A program made the position numbers and the translations under genes. From contig DATEOR010000008.1 in the NCBI GenBank assembly GCA_035273885.1, positions 1-20,399 of the forward strand: a DNA stretch of 20,399 nt, in the 5' to 3' direction. The notes below the pieces were generated by a model. It searched no databases. It was not told the DNA's origin and worked only from the letters and a program-made list of their open reading frames with translations. This DNA comes from DATEOR01 sp035273885 (GTDB lineage: Bacteria; Actinomycetota; Thermoleophilia; Gaiellales; Gaiellaceae). Shown in pieces: positions 1 through 7,443 of the stretch. Every line of letters starts with the position of its first letter. The first letter of the stretch is position 1.

Positions 1-2550
1 TTCCCGAAGTTCTGGAGCCAGACCGCGACGAACATCGTCGCGCAGAAGTACTTCCGCGGCCGCATGTCCTCGCCCGAGCGCGAGTCGAGCGTGCGCCAGA
101 TGATCGGCCGCGTCGTCGACACGATCGTCAAGTGGGGGCGAGACGGCGGCTACTTCGCCGACGAGGAGGAGTCCGACACGTTCGAGGCCGAGCTCAAGGC
201 GATCCTCGTCAACCAGCTCGCCGCCTTCAACTCGCCGGTCTGGTTCAACGTCGGCTTCGAGGAGAAGCCGCAGTGCTCGGCCTGCTTCATCCTCTCGATC
301 GACGACTCGATGGACTCGATCCTCGACTGGATCCGGCGCGAGGGCATCATCTTCCGCGGCGGCTCCGGGTCGGGCATCAACCTCTCGCGGCTGCGCTCCT
401 CGCACGAGCAGCTCTCCAAGGGCGGCCACGCGTCCGGGCCCGTGAGCTTCATGCGCGGCGCCGACGCCTCCGCCGGCACGATCAAGTCGGGCGGCAAGAC
501 GCGGCGCGCGGCCAAGATGGTCATCCTCGACATCGACCACCCTGACGTCGAGGAGTTCATCTGGTGCAAGGCGCACGAGGAGGAGAAGGTGCGCGTCCTC
601 GAGGCCGCCGGCTACGACATGTCGCTGAACTCGCCCGACTGGGCGTCGATTCAGTACCAGAACGCGAACAATTCGATCCGCGTGACCGACGCGTTCATGG
701 AGGCTGCCGAGCGCGGCGACGACTGGAACCTGACCGCGCGCACCGACGGCGCCGTCGTCGCGACGCTGCCCGCGCGCGACCTCTTGAAGCAGGCCGCCGA
801 GGCAGCCTGGCGCTGCGCCGATCCCGGCGTCCAGTACGACACGACGATCAACAAGTGGCACACGCTCCCGAACACGGGCCGCATCAACGCCTCGAACCCG
901 TGCAGCGAGTACATGTCCATCGACGACAGCGCGTGCAACCTCGCCTCGCTCAACCTGATGAAGTTCCGCCGCGAGGACGGCGAGCTCGACGTCGAGGCGT
1001 TCGAGCACGCGGTCGACACGGTCTTCCTCGCGCAGGAGATCCTCGTCGGCTACTCGAGCTACCCGACGCCCGAGATCGACCGAAACGCGAAGGCCTACCG
1101 CCAGCTCGGGCTCGGCTACGCGAACCTCGGCGCGCTCCTCATGGCGCGCGGGCTTCCGTACGACTCCGACGAGGGGCGTGCGTATGCCGCAGCCGTGACC
1201 GCGCTCATGACGGGCCGCGCCTACCGGAAGTCGTCCGAGATCGCAGCGCGCATGGGCCCCTTCGCCGGCTACCAGCCGAACGCCGGCGCGATGATCGGCG
1301 TCATCGCCCAGCACCGCGCGGCGGTCGGGAACATCGAGAACTCCGACGTCGTCCCGACCGACCTGCTTACTGCGGCGCGGCAGTCGTGGGACGATGCGCT
1401 CAACTTCGGCGAGATCGCCGGCTATCGCAACGCGCAGGCCACTGTGCTCGCGCCCACCGGGACGATCAGCTTCATGATGGATTGCGACACGACCGGCGTC
1501 GAGCCCGACTTCTCGCTCGTCAAGTCGAAGAAGCTCGTCGGCGGCGGCGAGATCACGATCGTGAACAAGACCGTCGCGATGTCGCTCGACAAGCTCGGCT
1601 ACGCGCCCGAAGAGATCGACCAGATGGTCGCCTTCATCGACGAGCGCAACACCGTCGTCGGCGCGCCGTTCATGAAGGCCGAGCACTATCCGGTCTTCGA
1701 CTGCGCGATCGGTGACCGCGCGATCCACTACATGGGCCACGTGAAGATGATGGGCGCCGTCCAGCCCTTCATCTCGGGTGCGATCTCGAAGACGGTCAAC
1801 CTGCCCGAGACCGCGACCGTCGAGGAGGTCTCCGGCCTCTTCGCCGACGCCTGGAAGCTCGGCGTCAAGGCGATCGCCATCTACCGCGACAACTGCAAGG
1901 TCGCCCAGCCGCTCTCGAAGAAGGGCGAGGCCGCCGCGCCTCCGCCCGCTCCCAAGGAAGAGCGCCGGCGCCTGCCCGACGACCGCACCGAGATCGGGCG
2001 CAAGTTCAAGGTCGGCGAGTACGAGGGCTACATCCACGTCGGCCTCTACGACGACGGGACGCCCGGCGACATCTTCGTCGACATCGCCAAGGAGGGCACG
2101 ACCCTGGCCGGCCTCATGAACTCGTTCATGATCTCGGTCTCGCTCGGGCTCCAGTACGGCGTGCCGCTCGAGGTCTACGTCTCCAAGTTCGCGCACATGC
2201 GCTTCGAGCCGTCGGGCATGACGAACGACGCTGACATCCGCGTCGCCAAGTCGATCGTGGACTACGTCTTCCGCTGGATGGGGAAGCGTTTCCTCGACAC
2301 CGACAAGCAGGCCGAGCTTGGGATCATGAGCCCGGAGGTCAAGGCTCGCCTCGCGCAGGCCCATTCGGTGCTCGAGGGCAACGGCGACCTCGCCGAGGCC
2401 GACGACGCGCCCGCCTCACCGCCCGGCCAGACGGCTCTCTTCAACGCGTTCGAGGACGCGGTCGAGTGCGCCAAGTGCGGAGGACGCATGGTGCGGACGG
2501 GCAGCTGCTACACCTGCCGCGACTGCGGGCAGAACACCGGGTGTAGCTAG
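1..2550 (+). CDS. nrdJ: Vitamin B12-dependent (class II) ribonucleotide reductase, 5' end outside window
   Basis: Converts ribonucleotides to deoxyribonucleotides using adenosylcobalamin to make the thiyl radical; cytosolic, needs no oxygen. The frame is open from base 1 (FPKFWSQTATNIVAQKYFRG), so the ATG at 64 is internal; by comparison with actinobacterial NrdJ about 60-70 residues are missing upstream. Visible landmarks: the first redox cysteine in SACFIL (nt 277-294), the active-site NPCSE loop (nt 895-909, radical Cys codon at 901), and the second redox cysteine 11 residues later in SACNLASLNL (codon at 934). GGSGSG and PTGTIS loops are present. After a proline-rich linker (around nt 1930-1960) comes a conserved C-terminal region, ending in a four-cysteine zinc ribbon plus a terminal GCS (nt 2467-2547), which probably relays electrons to the active site. 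The stop is TAG. The remaining gene reads cleanly, with no frameshift. Confidence 0.96.
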   Translation, partial: FPKFWSQTATNIVAQKYFRGRMSSPERESSVRQMIGRVVDTIVKWGRDGGYFADEEESDTFEAELKAILVNQLAAFNSPVWFNVGFEEKPQCSACFILSIDDSMDSILDWIRREGIIFRGGSGSGINLSRLRSSHEQLSKGGHASGPVSFMRGADASAGTIKSGGKTRRAAKMVILDIDHPDVEEFIWCKAHEEEKVRVLEAAGYDMSLNSPDWASIQYQNANNSIRVTDAFMEAAERGDDWNLTARTDGAVVATLPARDLLKQAAEAAWRCADPGVQYDTTINKWHTLPNTGRINASNPCSEYMSIDDSACNLASLNLMKFRREDGELDVEAFEHAVDTVFLAQEILVGYSSYPTPEIDRNAKAYRQLGLGYANLGALLMARGLPYDSDEGRAYAAAVTALMTGRAYRKSSEIAARMGPFAGYQPNAGAMIGVIAQHRAAVGNIENSDVVPTDLLTAARQSWDDALNFGEIAGYRNAQATVLAPTGTISFMMDCDTTGVEPDFSLVKSKKLVGGGEITIVNKTVAMSLDKLGYAPEEIDQMVAFIDERNTVVGAPFMKAEHYPVFDCAIGDRAIHYMGHVKMMGAVQPFISGAISKTVNLPETATVEEVSGLFADAWKLGVKAIAIYRDNCKVAQPLSKKGEAAAPPPAPKEERRRLPDDRTEIGRKFKVGEYEGYIHVGLYDDGTPGDIFVDIAKEGTTLAGLMNSFMISVSLGLQYGVPLEVYVSKFAHMRFEPSGMTNDADIRVAKSIVDYVFRWMGKRFLDTDKQAELGIMSPEVKARLAQAHSVLEGNGDLAEADDAPASPPGQTALFNAFEDAVECAKCGGRMVRTGSCYTCRDCGQNTGCS

Positions 2551-2568
2551 CCGTCAAGGTCCGGGTCT

Positions 2569-2592
2569 CGCTTGGGCGTCCGCTTGGGCGTC
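2569..2592 (+). repeat. Perfect 12-bp tandem duplication after nrdJ
   Basis: CGCTTGGGCGTC occurs twice head to tail (2569-2580 and 2581-2592), followed by a partial third unit (GGCGTG). It lies in the 111-bp gap between nrdJ and the LCAT-family gene. No function is evident; slippage during replication is the simplest explanation. Confidence 0.7.
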
Positions 2593-2623
2593 GGCGTGTC
2601 TCCCCGGGTTCGTGCCGCCTGGG

Positions 2624-2652
2624 TTGAGCGGCGGCGCTCGCTGATGGATAAT
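2624..2652 (+). promoter_or_regulatory. Sigma-70-type promoter of the LCAT-family gene
   Basis: TTGAGC (2624-2629) and GATAAT (2647-2652) are separated by exactly 17 nt. The -10 ends 9 nt before the chosen ATG at 2662, so transcription would start at or within a few bases of the start codon, giving a leaderless or nearly leaderless mRNA. No Shine-Dalgarno sequence precedes that ATG, which fits. The AT-rich -10 stands out in very GC-rich DNA. Confidence 0.6.
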
Positions 2653-2661
2653 CCCGCGCCC

Positions 2662-3939
2662 ATGAAACGGCGCCCCGTCCTCGCGGCACTGGTCGCGCTA
2701 ATCGCGCTCGCGGCGCCAGCTGGCGCCGTCGCGTCCTCCGACCATGCGAAGAAGGCCGGCCTGGAGAGCGAGGCCTCCGGCGCCCCGGTCGTCGTGTTCC
2801 CGGCGTACTTCTTCACGACCCTCCGCGTCACCGTGCACAACCAGACCGTGGCCCCTGAGTGCCCCAGCTCCGGCTCGTTCCGCGTCTTTTTCCTGAACGA
2901 CGAGCCGAGCGCGTTTTCGAAGGTCTGCCTGCAGAAGCTCCTCACGCTTCGCTACGAGGACAACCCGGCCAAGCCGATGCACCTGCGCTTCAGGGATCAG
3001 CGCGGCGTCGACGTCCAGATCGAGAACTACGGGACGACCGAGAGCGCGCCCTTCTACGAGCCCATGTACGAGGCGCTCGAGAGCGCCGGCTACGTCCGCG
3101 ACCGCGACATCCGGGTGGCGGGCTACGACTCGCGCCTCACTCCCGACATGCGCAACTTCCTCAACCGGACGAAGGCGCTCATCGAGGACACGTACCGCGA
3201 CAACGGGTCGACGCCCGTGCACCTCGTCGGGCACTCGAACGGCCCGCTCTACATCCAGTACCTGCTCACCCACACGTCACAGCGCTGGAAGGACAAGTAC
3301 GTCCACGGGTTCACTCCCTTCGCGGGCAACTTCCCCGGGCAGGGACTCCTCTACGCACTGTTCTTCACCGGCCTCGACGTGACCGACTTCACGCTCCCGA
3401 CGACGCCCGAGTCGGCGCTCGCCGGCGCCGAGATGATGCTCCGGAACCCGTCCAGCTACATGAGCGCGTCCGATCCGAGCGTCTTCGGCGACCAGGAGAC
3501 CGTCGTCGAGGACCTCTCGACGGGCAAGACGTACACGCCGGAGGACTACGGCGAGCTCTTCGACGACGCCGGCCTGTCCTGGGTGAAACCGATCGCAGAC
3601 CACTACATCGGCTTCGTCGAGTTCGCCGACCCGGCGTCGTTCCCGAACGTGGACGTCTACGCCGAGAAGGGCTCGGGGCTCGAGACCCTCGTCGGGCTGG
3701 GGCTCGACGACCTCTCGGTCGGCCAGGTGGTCGACGAGTCGAACACGTTCTTCACGCGGGACGGGGACATCAACCAGGAGGACATCACCAACGACGCGGT
3801 CGGTGCCTGGGCCGCCATGCCGTGCTTCCACTTCAGCCTCACGGACAGCCCAGGGGTCAATCACTTCGAGCTCCCGAGCGACCCCGGCGTGCTCTCCCGC
3901 CTGCTCGTTGACGTAGCGGCTGCGCGGACGCACTGCTAG
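2662..3939 (+). CDS. Secreted lecithin:cholesterol acyltransferase (LCAT)-family lipase/acyltransferase
   Basis: 425 residues with an N-terminal signal peptide (MKRRP, a hydrophobic core to about residue 22, then an Ala-rich cleavage region), so the product is expected outside the membrane. It is an alpha/beta hydrolase of the LCAT/phospholipase type: PVVVFPAYF near the mature N-terminus, nucleophile elbow HLVGHSNG (Ser192), a late acidic RDGDINQED segment where the family has its catalytic Asp, and a C-terminal VNHFEL that supplies the His. A long insertion (about residues 210-330) would form the lid. Substrate cannot be told from sequence; lipid ester hydrolysis or acyl transfer is the family role. 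The ATG at 2662 was chosen over 2572 and 2644 because it gives a clean signal peptide and sits 9 nt after a good -10. Transcribed alone; the next gene converges on it. Confidence 0.82.
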   Translation: MKRRPVLAALVALIALAAPAGAVASSDHAKKAGLESEASGAPVVVFPAYFFTTLRVTVHNQTVAPECPSSGSFRVFFLNDEPSAFSKVCLQKLLTLRYEDNPAKPMHLRFRDQRGVDVQIENYGTTESAPFYEPMYEALESAGYVRDRDIRVAGYDSRLTPDMRNFLNRTKALIEDTYRDNGSTPVHLVGHSNGPLYIQYLLTHTSQRWKDKYVHGFTPFAGNFPGQGLLYALFFTGLDVTDFTLPTTPESALAGAEMMLRNPSSYMSASDPSVFGDQETVVEDLSTGKTYTPEDYGELFDDAGLSWVKPIADHYIGFVEFADPASFPNVDVYAEKGSGLETLVGLGLDDLSVGQVVDESNTFFTRDGDINQEDITNDAVGAWAAMPCFHFSLTDSPGVNHFELPSDPGVLSRLLVDVAAARTHC

Positions 3940-3945
3940 CGGCAA

Positions 3946-3976
3946 GGTAAGGGCGCCCGCCTCGGACGCCCCTACC
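3946..3976. terminator. Hairpin between convergent genes
   Basis: GGTAAGGGCG (3946-3955) pairs with CGCCCCTACC (3967-3976), 9 of 10 positions, around an 11-nt loop. It lies between the stop of the LCAT-family gene and the stop of the convergent small gene at 3995, so it can serve both strands. There is no clear U tract, so termination is inferred from position and stem strength. Confidence 0.55.
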
Positions 3977-3994
3977 CCACGAAACTGCGACAGG

Positions 3995-4276
3995 CTATGC
4001 GCTCGCGATCGCGGGCTCCGGCAGCCCGAGGGCCTGCTCTGCGTCGACCTCGAAGTAGAGGTTGTCGCTCGAGTCGCCGAGCGTCTCGTCGACGTAGTCG
4101 CGAACCTCCTCGAGCGAGCTCCCCTCCCAGAGGCAGATGACTGCCGACTGATCCGTGCTCGGATAGAACTTTCGAACCTGCACGCCCGCGGGCGCGCCCC
4201 GGCCTTCGAGCAGGTTCTGTCCGCGCGCGAACGCGACGGCCGCGTCTCGAACGGTGTGCTCCACGACGATGAACAT
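3995..4276 (-). CDS. Small ferredoxin-like alpha/beta protein of unknown function
   Basis: 93 residues beginning MFIVVEHTV. The predicted order beta-alpha-beta-beta-alpha-beta, with hydrophobic strands (MFIVVEHTV, VQVRKFYPS, SAVICLWEG, LYFEVDA) and a helix SLEEVRDYVDETLG, suggests a ferredoxin-like or dimeric alpha/beta-barrel fold. The layout recalls DUF4242/SCO4226-like small proteins, but the resemblance is by eye only and no metal site is obvious. The start is placed at ATG 4276 rather than the GTG one codon earlier, because the strong Shine-Dalgarno TAAGGAGGT (4290-4282) is 5 nt from the ATG and only 2 nt from the GTG. It lies downstream of the TPR-LuxR gene on the same strand, separated by a hairpin, and probably has its own promoter. 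Confidence 0.75.
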   Translation of the reverse strand: MFIVVEHTVRDAAVAFARGQNLLEGRGAPAGVQVRKFYPSTDQSAVICLWEGSSLEEVRDYVDETLGDSSDNLYFEVDAEQALGLPEPAIASA

Positions 4277-4281
4277 CACGT

Positions 4282-4290
4282 ACCTCCTTA
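4282..4290 (-). promoter_or_regulatory. Strong ribosome binding site that fixes the start of the 93-residue gene
   Basis: TAAGGAGGT on the minus strand, a near-perfect anti-Shine-Dalgarno match, 5 nt before ATG 4276. A TAnnnT hexamer, TACCTT (4317-4312), lies about 22 nt further upstream and is a possible -10, which would give a normal leadered mRNA. Confidence 0.65.
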
Positions 4291-4348
4291 CGGTCGTTGC
4301 ATGTCCGTTCGAAGGTACGGCGCTGGAGGCGAAGCGACATCAGGCGTC

Positions 4349-4382
4349 TTGACCAACTTGCGCGCCCGCCGCGCATGGTCAA
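4349..4382. repeat. Nested inverted repeat between the TPR-LuxR gene and the 93-residue gene
   Basis: Outer arms TTGACC (4349-4354) and GGTCAA (4377-4382) enclose inner arms GCGCG (4360-4364) and CGCGC (4370-4374) with a 5-nt loop. It begins 18 nt past the stop of the TPR-LuxR gene on the minus strand and lies upstream of the 93-residue gene. It could be a terminator for the regulator gene, although no U tract follows, or an operator for the gene downstream. Confidence 0.4.
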
Positions 4383-4400
4383 TTCACGCCAGGATCCACC

Positions 4401-6038
4401 TCAGAGCAGTCCGTGCTCGGACGCGAAGACGCTCGCCGCCGCGCGCGAGGAGAGGCGGAGCTTGGCGAAGATGTTCTGCACGTGCCTCGCGACGGTTCGC
4501 TCGCTGATGACGAGCTCGCCGGCGATCTCACGGTTGCTCTTGCCGCTCGCAACAAGTCGCAGCACCTCGATCTCGCGCTTGGTCAGCCCGTGACCATCCG
4601 CCTGTGCCTGGCCTGTTAGCCCCTCGACCTTGACGACGTCCTGAACGGCACCGAGGCTCCCGAACGCGTCTCGAGCGGCCTCGAGCTCCATCGCCGCCGC
4701 GTCGTCGTCACCGAGCGCCGAGTAGGCGAGACCGATGAGCACGCGCGCCCGCGCTGCCTCGTACGGAGCCTCGAGCTCCTGCCAGGTCGTCCACGCTTCA
4801 CGAAGCGGGGCGATGGCACGACCGGCATCGCCCTCCGCGAGCGCAACCGCTCCTCTCGCGTGAGCCGCGGTCGCGCCGAGCAGGTCGCTCTGCTGTCGTT
4901 CTGCAATGCCGTCGAGCTCGAGGCTCGCCGCACGCGCCCCTTCGATGTCGCCGAGGGCGAGGGCGATTTCTACCCTGGCGGGGAGGAGCGCCGCCCGCCT
5001 TAGCGGCAGCTTCGTCTCGTCGAGCCCGCGGCGAATCGCCGCGGCCGCGGCCGCTCCTTTCCCCTGCGCCAGTCTGAGCAGCGCGAGGCCCGGCTGCGGT
5101 TCGCGGCCGAAGCGGGCCGCCTCCTTGTACGCAGTCTCGGCGTCGTGGAGCTGGCCCTGGAGACGATGGACTTCGCCTTCCCGGTATGCCGCGTGGCCGA
5201 GGGCGCGTTGGTTCAGTACGCCCCGCCTGAAGCGCTCGCCGACCAGGCGCAGCTCCTCGAGCGCGGCCGCCCATGCTCCCCCGATGGTCATGAGCTCGGC
5301 TCTGTGCACGAGGCAGAGCCCGTTGTGCGCGACCATCTCGGGCTGCTCCTCGCACCAGCGGGTCAGAGCCGTTGTCCATTCCTGGGCGCGCCTGAGCTCG
5401 TAGACGTCCCTGCAGAAGGCGATCGTGTTGCAGTAGACGATGCCCGCGACGATCGGCGAAAGCTGTCCCGCGCTCACCGCCGCCATGGTCTCGTCGACCA
5501 AGCGCAGGCCTTCCTCGGTCTTCCCCTGCCGTACCAGGGCGTGGCCCTGCTCCATCACGCCCATCGCGGCGAGGTCGGCGTCTTCGAAGCGCTTGCCGAT
5601 CTCGGCTGTCTCGGTCGCGGTTGCGTAGGCGGCCTCGAGGTCGCCGCTGGAGGAGTGCCTCAAGAGCACGGGTATGAGGAGATAGCCGCGCTCTGCGCAA
5701 TCGTCGTCCTCACGCTCGAGCAACCGATTGCCGCGGGCGAACCAGCCTGCCGCCGGGCCCACGTGTCCCCGGAACATCATGCTGTGGCCGATCCAGAACG
5801 CACAACGCACAGCGGGCAGCACGTCTCCCGAGGCCAGATGGACACTGTGCGCTCGCTCGAGCCCGGCGACGTACTCCTCGTCGAGCCCGAGCATGTACGC
5901 GGATTTCGCCAGAAGCTCGAGGTCGTCGGCCGAGAGCGCTATGTCGCGGTCGGCGGCGGCCAGCGCCTCGAAGGCGTCGCCCCACGCCCGACCTGCGTAG
6001 GCGTCTCGTCCACGCTCGAGCTCACGCTCGGCATCCAT
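4401..6038 (-). CDS. TPR-containing LuxR-type transcriptional regulator
   Basis: 545 residues. Residues 1-470 are helical TPR-like repeats of a one-component sensor; residues 485-545 form a LuxR/NarL helix-turn-helix (LTKREIEVLRLVASGKSN, then REIAGELVISERTVARHV and the dimer helix with KLRLSS). No receiver domain, AAA P-loop or membrane segment is visible, so it is probably a cytoplasmic DNA-binding regulator that responds to a ligand or partner bound by the TPR part. The N-terminal region is collinear with that of the TPR-cyclase protein at 17840-19768: YCNTI (202-206), LRLAQGK (321-327) and APYEAARARVLIGLAY (424-439) each have a counterpart at almost the same residue number. ATG 6038 is the first good start; no clear Shine-Dalgarno is seen. 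It follows the DUF1232-like gene by 72 bp on the same strand and may be cotranscribed with it. Confidence 0.88.
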   Translation of the reverse strand: MDAERELERGRDAYAGRAWGDAFEALAAADRDIALSADDLELLAKSAYMLGLDEEYVAGLERAHSVHLASGDVLPAVRCAFWIGHSMMFRGHVGPAAGWFARGNRLLEREDDDCAERGYLLIPVLLRHSSSGDLEAAYATATETAEIGKRFEDADLAAMGVMEQGHALVRQGKTEEGLRLVDETMAAVSAGQLSPIVAGIVYCNTIAFCRDVYELRRAQEWTTALTRWCEEQPEMVAHNGLCLVHRAELMTIGGAWAAALEELRLVGERFRRGVLNQRALGHAAYREGEVHRLQGQLHDAETAYKEAARFGREPQPGLALLRLAQGKGAAAAAAIRRGLDETKLPLRRAALLPARVEIALALGDIEGARAASLELDGIAERQQSDLLGATAAHARGAVALAEGDAGRAIAPLREAWTTWQELEAPYEAARARVLIGLAYSALGDDDAAAMELEAARDAFGSLGAVQDVVKVEGLTGQAQADGHGLTKREIEVLRLVASGKSNREIAGELVISERTVARHVQNIFAKLRLSSRAAASVFASEHGLL

Positions 6039-6110
6039 GTCAGCGCATTCTCGACCCCAGCGCCATTTCGATCCAGGTCAGAGGGTGACTAGGCGGCTAT
6101 CTGGCGTTGG

Positions 6111-6692
6111 CTAAGCGCTCGCTGCCGCGGCGGATGCGGCAGCCGCCTCCGTCACTCTGAGCTGGGGCTCGAGCGCTTCGGTGGGAGCGTCGGCTCCCTG
6201 TCCTGACGGGAAGAGCGCTTGGGCGACCTGGATCGTGCTCTCGCACGTTCGGCGCAATGACTCGGCCACGCCCTCGGGAAGGATGGTCGCCACCACCTCC
6301 GATGTCTTGGCGTCCGGGGCTGCGTACGTCGTTGACGGCGCCGCGAAGGGATACATCCGTATCAGCGAATCCACGAACGAATGGACGAGGTAGGCGTCGT
6401 CGAGCAGCCCGAGCGTGCCGAATGATGCCTCCGGCAGTAGGTCTTCCTCGTCGAAGATGTACGTGAGGATGGTGCCGGCCCCGAAAGCGACGGCGCGGCC
6501 GCAATGGGGGTCCCTCGACATGCTGAGTGCGGTGCCGATCGCCTCGGGCACACTGCGTAGATACTCCGCGAGAACGCGCGCCAGTTCGTCCAGGTCCTCG
6601 CTGACGGTCTCGTCGGCGTGACGGTGCAACGCCTCCGCAATCCCCTCAGTGGTGATTCCCTCGTCGAATCCGGCTTGCAGCAGGGCGATCAT
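6111..6692 (-). CDS. DUF1232 (YkvA)-like protein
   Basis: 193 residues. An alpha-helical N-terminal half leads into residues 66-110, which carry the pattern of DUF1232: a hydrophobic helix, then EEDLLPEASFGTLGLLDDAY, matching the usual ...DLIPDxxPxLGxLDDxxxL signature. A Pro-rich stretch and an Ala-rich tail ending TEAAAASAAAASA follow. The family's biochemical role is unknown; members are often membrane-associated. The start at ATG 6692 is set by a 4-bp ATGA overlap with the stop of the zinc-ribbon gene upstream and by a GGAG 8 nt before it, so the two are translationally coupled. The frame stays open further upstream, but that part is only antiphase sequence of the zinc-ribbon gene. Assignment to DUF1232 is by motif, not by search. 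Confidence 0.72.
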   Translation of the reverse strand: MIALLQAGFDEGITTEGIAEALHRHADETVSEDLDELARVLAEYLRSVPEAIGTALSMSRDPHCGRAVAFGAGTILTYIFDEEDLLPEASFGTLGLLDDAYLVHSFVDSLIRMYPFAAPSTTYAAPDAKTSEVVATILPEGVAESLRRTCESTIQVAQALFPSGQGADAPTEALEPQLRVTEAAAASAAAASA

Positions 6693-7039
6693 CCCTGCGC
6701 TCCGAAGATCGCCTGGGCGGCGCCCTTGCCGATCTCGCTGCCGACGCTCCCGAAGAACTTGCCGAATGCCTCGCTCAGTGTGTGATCCGAGGCGCCCGCA
6801 GGCGCCTGGACGACGGCCGCGTATGTGTACCCCTGCTGCGGCATCCCACTTACACCCTGGATGTAGAGGTACTGGGTGTGGAAGAAGGGGCAGGTGAAGA
6901 CCGGCGGAAGCGGGCCGCACATAGGGCAGGTGGGGCCCATGGCAGTCGCCTCGACCAGCATGGTCGGGTGCGGCATGAACTGCCCCGAGCAATTCAGTGG
7001 CGCGGTGTAGCCGCAGTACGCGCACCTTGCATAGAGCAC
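6689..7039 (-). CDS. Cys-rich zinc-ribbon-like protein, partner of the DUF1232-like gene
   Basis: 116 residues starting at GTG 7039 (MLYARCAYCGYTAPLN). Cysteines at 6, 9, 17, 38, 41 and 50, including CAYC and CPMC pairs, suggest one or two zinc-binding knuckles in the first half. The second half has Gln/Tyr/Gly-rich turns (SGMPQQGYTY) and a Gly-rich amphipathic helix (FGKFFGSVGSEIGKGAAQ) that might touch membranes or a partner. I do not recognise a named family. The start is supported by AAGGAG (7050-7045) 5 nt upstream; the upstream open frame is non-coding. It is the first gene of a probable minus-strand unit: zinc ribbon, DUF1232-like (4-bp overlap), then TPR-LuxR. Confidence 0.7.
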   Translation of the reverse strand: MLYARCAYCGYTAPLNCSGQFMPHPTMLVEATAMGPTCPMCGPLPPVFTCPFFHTQYLYIQGVSGMPQQGYTYAAVVQAPAGASDHTLSEAFGKFFGSVGSEIGKGAAQAIFGAQG

Positions 7040-7064
7040 GGCGGCTCCTTCTGACGACGCCCCA

Positions 7065-7092
7065 ATGCTACTACCGGCGCGGCCGAAGTCAT
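7065..7092 (-). promoter_or_regulatory. Candidate promoter of the zinc-ribbon/DUF1232 unit
   Basis: Minus-strand ATGACT (7092-7087) and TAGCAT (7070-7065), 16 nt apart. The predicted leader is about 20 nt and contains the AAGGAG ribosome site. It lies back to back with the presumed promoter of the gene at 7128. Confidence 0.4.
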
Positions 7093-7114
7093 AGAGGGCT
7101 GGCCGCCGCCTGGA

Positions 7115-7120
7115 TAGACT
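7115..7120 (+). promoter_or_regulatory. -10 hexamer of the gene at 7128 (leaderless)
   Basis: TAGACT ends 7 nt before ATG 7128. The only purine run in between (GGAG, 7122-7125) is too close to the ATG to act as a normal ribosome site. The arrangement fits a leaderless transcript. The -35 is not recognisable. Confidence 0.45.
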
Positions 7121-7127
7121 CGGAGTC

Positions 7128-7436
7128 ATGGCGATACCGGTTCGGGACGCGCCTGAGATCACCGTCCCGCCGTCGAGCCCGCTCGACGACGTGCTCCGCC
7201 GCGTGAACCGGCTCCGCACCGACCGCGGCGCCGATCCCCTCTATTCGCTCCCCTCCGCGTGCACCGCCTGGGACGGCGGCGGCTGTGTGCTCGAGCGCGC
7301 GTTCGAGGATCTCGGCGTGCTCGTGGTCGACTACCGCCAGGCGCACGGCCGAGGCTTCTCGTTCGACCACGCGCTCGGCGACTTCGTCCGCGAGTTCGAC
7401 GCCGGCCGCTACCCCGGCCTCGTCGCCGGCAGCTGA
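7128..7436 (+). CDS. Hypothetical protein, 102 residues
   Basis: A small soluble protein with no recognisable domain, signal peptide or membrane segment. It has two cysteines (CTAWDGGGC), a predicted strand ERAFEDLGVLVVDYRQ and an acidic C-terminal helix. Codon positions look typical for this genome (G/C-rich third bases), and the gene is flanked by a -10-like hexamer upstream and by the stop of the convergent DUF899 gene only 7 nt downstream, so I take it as real. It is divergent from the zinc-ribbon unit. Function unknown. Confidence 0.6.
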   Translation: MAIPVRDAPEITVPPSSPLDDVLRRVNRLRTDRGADPLYSLPSACTAWDGGGCVLERAFEDLGVLVVDYRQAHGRGFSFDHALGDFVREFDAGRYPGLVAGS

Positions 7437-7443
7437 CGCCTAT

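Noticed and set aside
564..1715. Long plus-strand frame inside nrdJ.
   Set aside because: Arg-rich low-complexity translation antiphase to a well-conserved gene; typical of GC-rich DNA.
6693..7025. N-terminal extension of the DUF1232-like protein up to 7025.
   Set aside because: That part is an out-of-frame reading of the zinc-ribbon gene; the ATGA overlap at 6692-6689 gives a better start.
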